From CAVPTL01 sp963794415 (lineage in GTDB: Bacteria > Actinomycetota > Thermoleophilia > Gaiellales > JAICJC01), in the NCBI GenBank assembly GCA_963794415.1, contig CAWCDI010000001.1, forward strand, positions 1,922,001 through 1,986,000: a stretch of DNA of 64,000 nt, in the 5' to 3' direction. Within the stretch, counting starts at the first letter, position 1. Each line of letters opens with the position of its first letter. Below are positions 62,623 to 64,000 of the stretch, piece by piece. The notes beneath the pieces were generated by a model. That model made no database searches, was not told the origin of the DNA, and was given only the letters and a program-made list of their open reading frames with translations. A program made the position numbers and the translations under genes.

Positions 62623-62901
62623 CTATCGGTACCTGGGCAGGTGTAGCAGGTTGTCGGTGGGGCGACCGTCGGCGTAGGTGCGGATGTATGCCGGCTGCCC
62701 CGTTGGATGCACGCTTCGGACTTGAACGGAGCCGTGTGCGTCTTGAACGCGAGCGTCACCGTTATTGTCAATCCAAGCCGCCATCTCCGCTCGGGTGTTC
62801 TCCCCGGTCTGGCGTGTACCAGGATCTATCCATCGAACGTCGCTGATGTGCTCGTGACCCGATCCGCCGAGTGACATTCGCACTGCCGTGATGTAGATCA
62901 T
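62623..62901 (-). CDS. DUF3892 domain protein, 92 aa
   Basis: From ATG 62901: MIYITAVRMSLGGSGHEHIS, DVRWIDPGTRQTGENTRAEM and PAYIRTYADGRPTDNLLHLP. This is the complete DUF3892 pattern of a small beta domain. Function unknown. The frame upstream (to 62922) adds unconserved residues. The region around it is short unrelated genes. Confidence 0.8.
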   Translation of the reverse strand: MIYITAVRMSLGGSGHEHISDVRWIDPGTRQTGENTRAEMAAWIDNNGDARVQDAHGSVQVRSVHPTGQPAYIRTYADGRPTDNLLHLPRYR

Positions 62902-63081
62902 GTGATCCTCCTTTGGTCTCACTGGTCCGCTTGGAAGGGCCGACGGAAAGACGAGGCAAGTCGATTGTTGTGAGCAGATCGTTTAGTTGGCTGGGCTGTC
63001 GTCGCTCCCGTCGGCGTTCTGAGGGGCTGTCGACGTGCGCTGCCTCATCCTTCAGGCTGGGCCTGACGCGCGGCGTTCTTG

Positions 63082-63873
63082 TCACCCATGCACCGCCACG
63101 CTCGGTGTTCCGGGGCGAGTCCATCCCGTGCCGGAAGCGGCACGACTGGCATACGCGCTCACCTCGATCAGAGCTCCGGCGGCGTTTTCAACTTGGAGGT
63201 ACGTGCCTTCATACGCGTTCAGGTTGCCAAAAACGGCGCTTGCCGAGTTCTCGCTACGAGCCGCAAACGCCGCGGGATCGACGATTTTCGCCACGACGAT
63301 CGGAGCAACGCCAGAGGCAGGGTGCAGGTAGGTGATCGAGATGGGCTTGAGGCCAATCTTGGCCAGGTTGCGGGTGATGGCTGGCGTATCAGGCTCCATG
63401 GCGGTAATTTTGGGATGGTCGGCAATACCGACGACACGGGCCCCGCCGGTGCTGAGGATCAGCCCGCCGATCCTCGGAAGGCGGGACGACGCGGAGATGT
63501 CACTGAGCGAGCCTGCTAGTAGCTCCGCCTGCCACTGGCCCGCTACCGCGTCTCGTTTGATGCCCGACACGGTCACCGCAACCCAATCGCCGCTAGCACC
63601 AGCGAACCCGTGTGGGCCGTGGGTGGCGATGGCCACTCGAGAGATGATGTTCTCGGATCCCAGTCCGGCCAGGATGCGCTTCACTGCGACTCGCTGGCGT
63701 TCGGTGCCGCCGGTGATAGGGACAGCGTTCGTGGGCTGGTGGACGCTGCTCGACAGCACCGTTCCACTGCTTTTACCCGCGGAAGTGGCGGATCCTCCGG
63801 TGACCGCTCCCGCCTGCCCGCAGCCGCTGGCGACCACTACCATCAGCAATATCCCGATTGAGCGCTTGCCCAT
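63082..63873 (-). CDS. putative lipoprotein, 263 aa
   Basis: MGKRSIGILLMVVVASGCGQ is a lipoprotein signal with lipobox VASGC. A Ser/Thr-rich linker follows (AGAVTGGSATSAGKSSGTVL), then two alpha/beta-like segments: SRVAIATHGPHGFAGASGDW and TGGARVVGIADHPKITAMEP with PISITYLHPASGVAPIVVAK. No known domain. Secreted and anchored to the outer face of the membrane. Confidence 0.65.
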   Translation of the reverse strand: MGKRSIGILLMVVVASGCGQAGAVTGGSATSAGKSSGTVLSSSVHQPTNAVPITGGTERQRVAVKRILAGLGSENIISRVAIATHGPHGFAGASGDWVAVTVSGIKRDAVAGQWQAELLAGSLSDISASSRLPRIGGLILSTGGARVVGIADHPKITAMEPDTPAITRNLAKIGLKPISITYLHPASGVAPIVVAKIVDPAAFAARSENSASAVFGNLNAYEGTYLQVENAAGALIEVSAYASRAASGTGWTRPGTPSVAVHG

Positions 63874-64000
63874 TTTCGAAGACCTCAGTTCTGTTTTTAT
63901 GGCAGACGCTTGATCGCATCCGACATCTATACGAGCGGGTAGCGAGGAGAAATGGTTACAGCGACGCAGGGCAGGTGACGGCGGGCGACCCGCTATCCGC

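Overview
The window is high-GC bacterial DNA, most likely from an actinobacterium. A Thermoleophilia/Solirubrobacterales-like lineage is my inference from gene content, not proof. Many core genes have a TANNNT -10 hexamer only 6 to 10 bases before the start codon, which fits leaderless transcription.

Bases 1-22700 are an ordinary, densely packed chromosomal backbone. Its genes are acnA-glcD-glcE in one overlapping operon, a dihydrofolate-reductase-like protein, class II fructose-bisphosphatase (glpX), an ADP-ribosylglycohydrolase, a Nei-type DNA glycosylase, a methyltransferase, the large helicase Lhr, an MBL-fold hydrolase, a GNAT acetyltransferase, an ECF sigma factor overlapping ogt, a fused siroheme-decarboxylase-like protein divergent from a cytochrome c lipoprotein, a HAD phosphatase overlapping serS, a TPR protein, and an MFS transporter fused to a cyclic-nucleotide-binding domain.

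Bases 22709-38760 form a tRNA-Ser(TGA) island. A 12.2-kb element sits between the tRNA (attL inside its 3' half) and a second tRNA 3' half at 34851-34911 (attR). All its recognisable genes lie on the minus strand: small proteins, tyrosine integrase, excisionase-like protein, HTH protein, a block of Cys-rich hypothetical proteins, a DUF3987 primase/helicase-like protein, a MerR/AlpA-like HTH protein, a sigma factor, HK97-type capsid protein and prohead protease. No portal, large terminase or tail gene is visible. It therefore looks like a capsid-encoding mini-prophage or phage satellite, similar in plan to phiRv1/phiRv2 of Mycobacterium tuberculosis. The DUF3987 gene is bracketed by a long inverted repeat made of ACGAAAT triplets, a candidate replication origin or operator array. 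Beyond it a 2.2-kb segment with a 5'-truncated MFS gene ends in a third tRNA 3' half.

Bases 37300-49000 are accessory and partly decayed: a coiled-coil membrane protein, a HEPN-motif protein, broken genes including an ABC exporter without its N-terminus, a solitary second-type pyrH (UMP kinase), an intact IS3-family element and a second tyrosine integrase.

Bases 49000-57000 hold a very large secreted RHS protein, split by one frameshift near 53231, with a glycine-rich C-terminal tip followed by a small membrane protein that could be its immunity partner. Bases 57000-64000 carry an M20-family amidohydrolase, small hypothetical proteins, an XRE regulator without a normal start codon, a YaaC-family protein, a DUF3892 protein and a lipoprotein.
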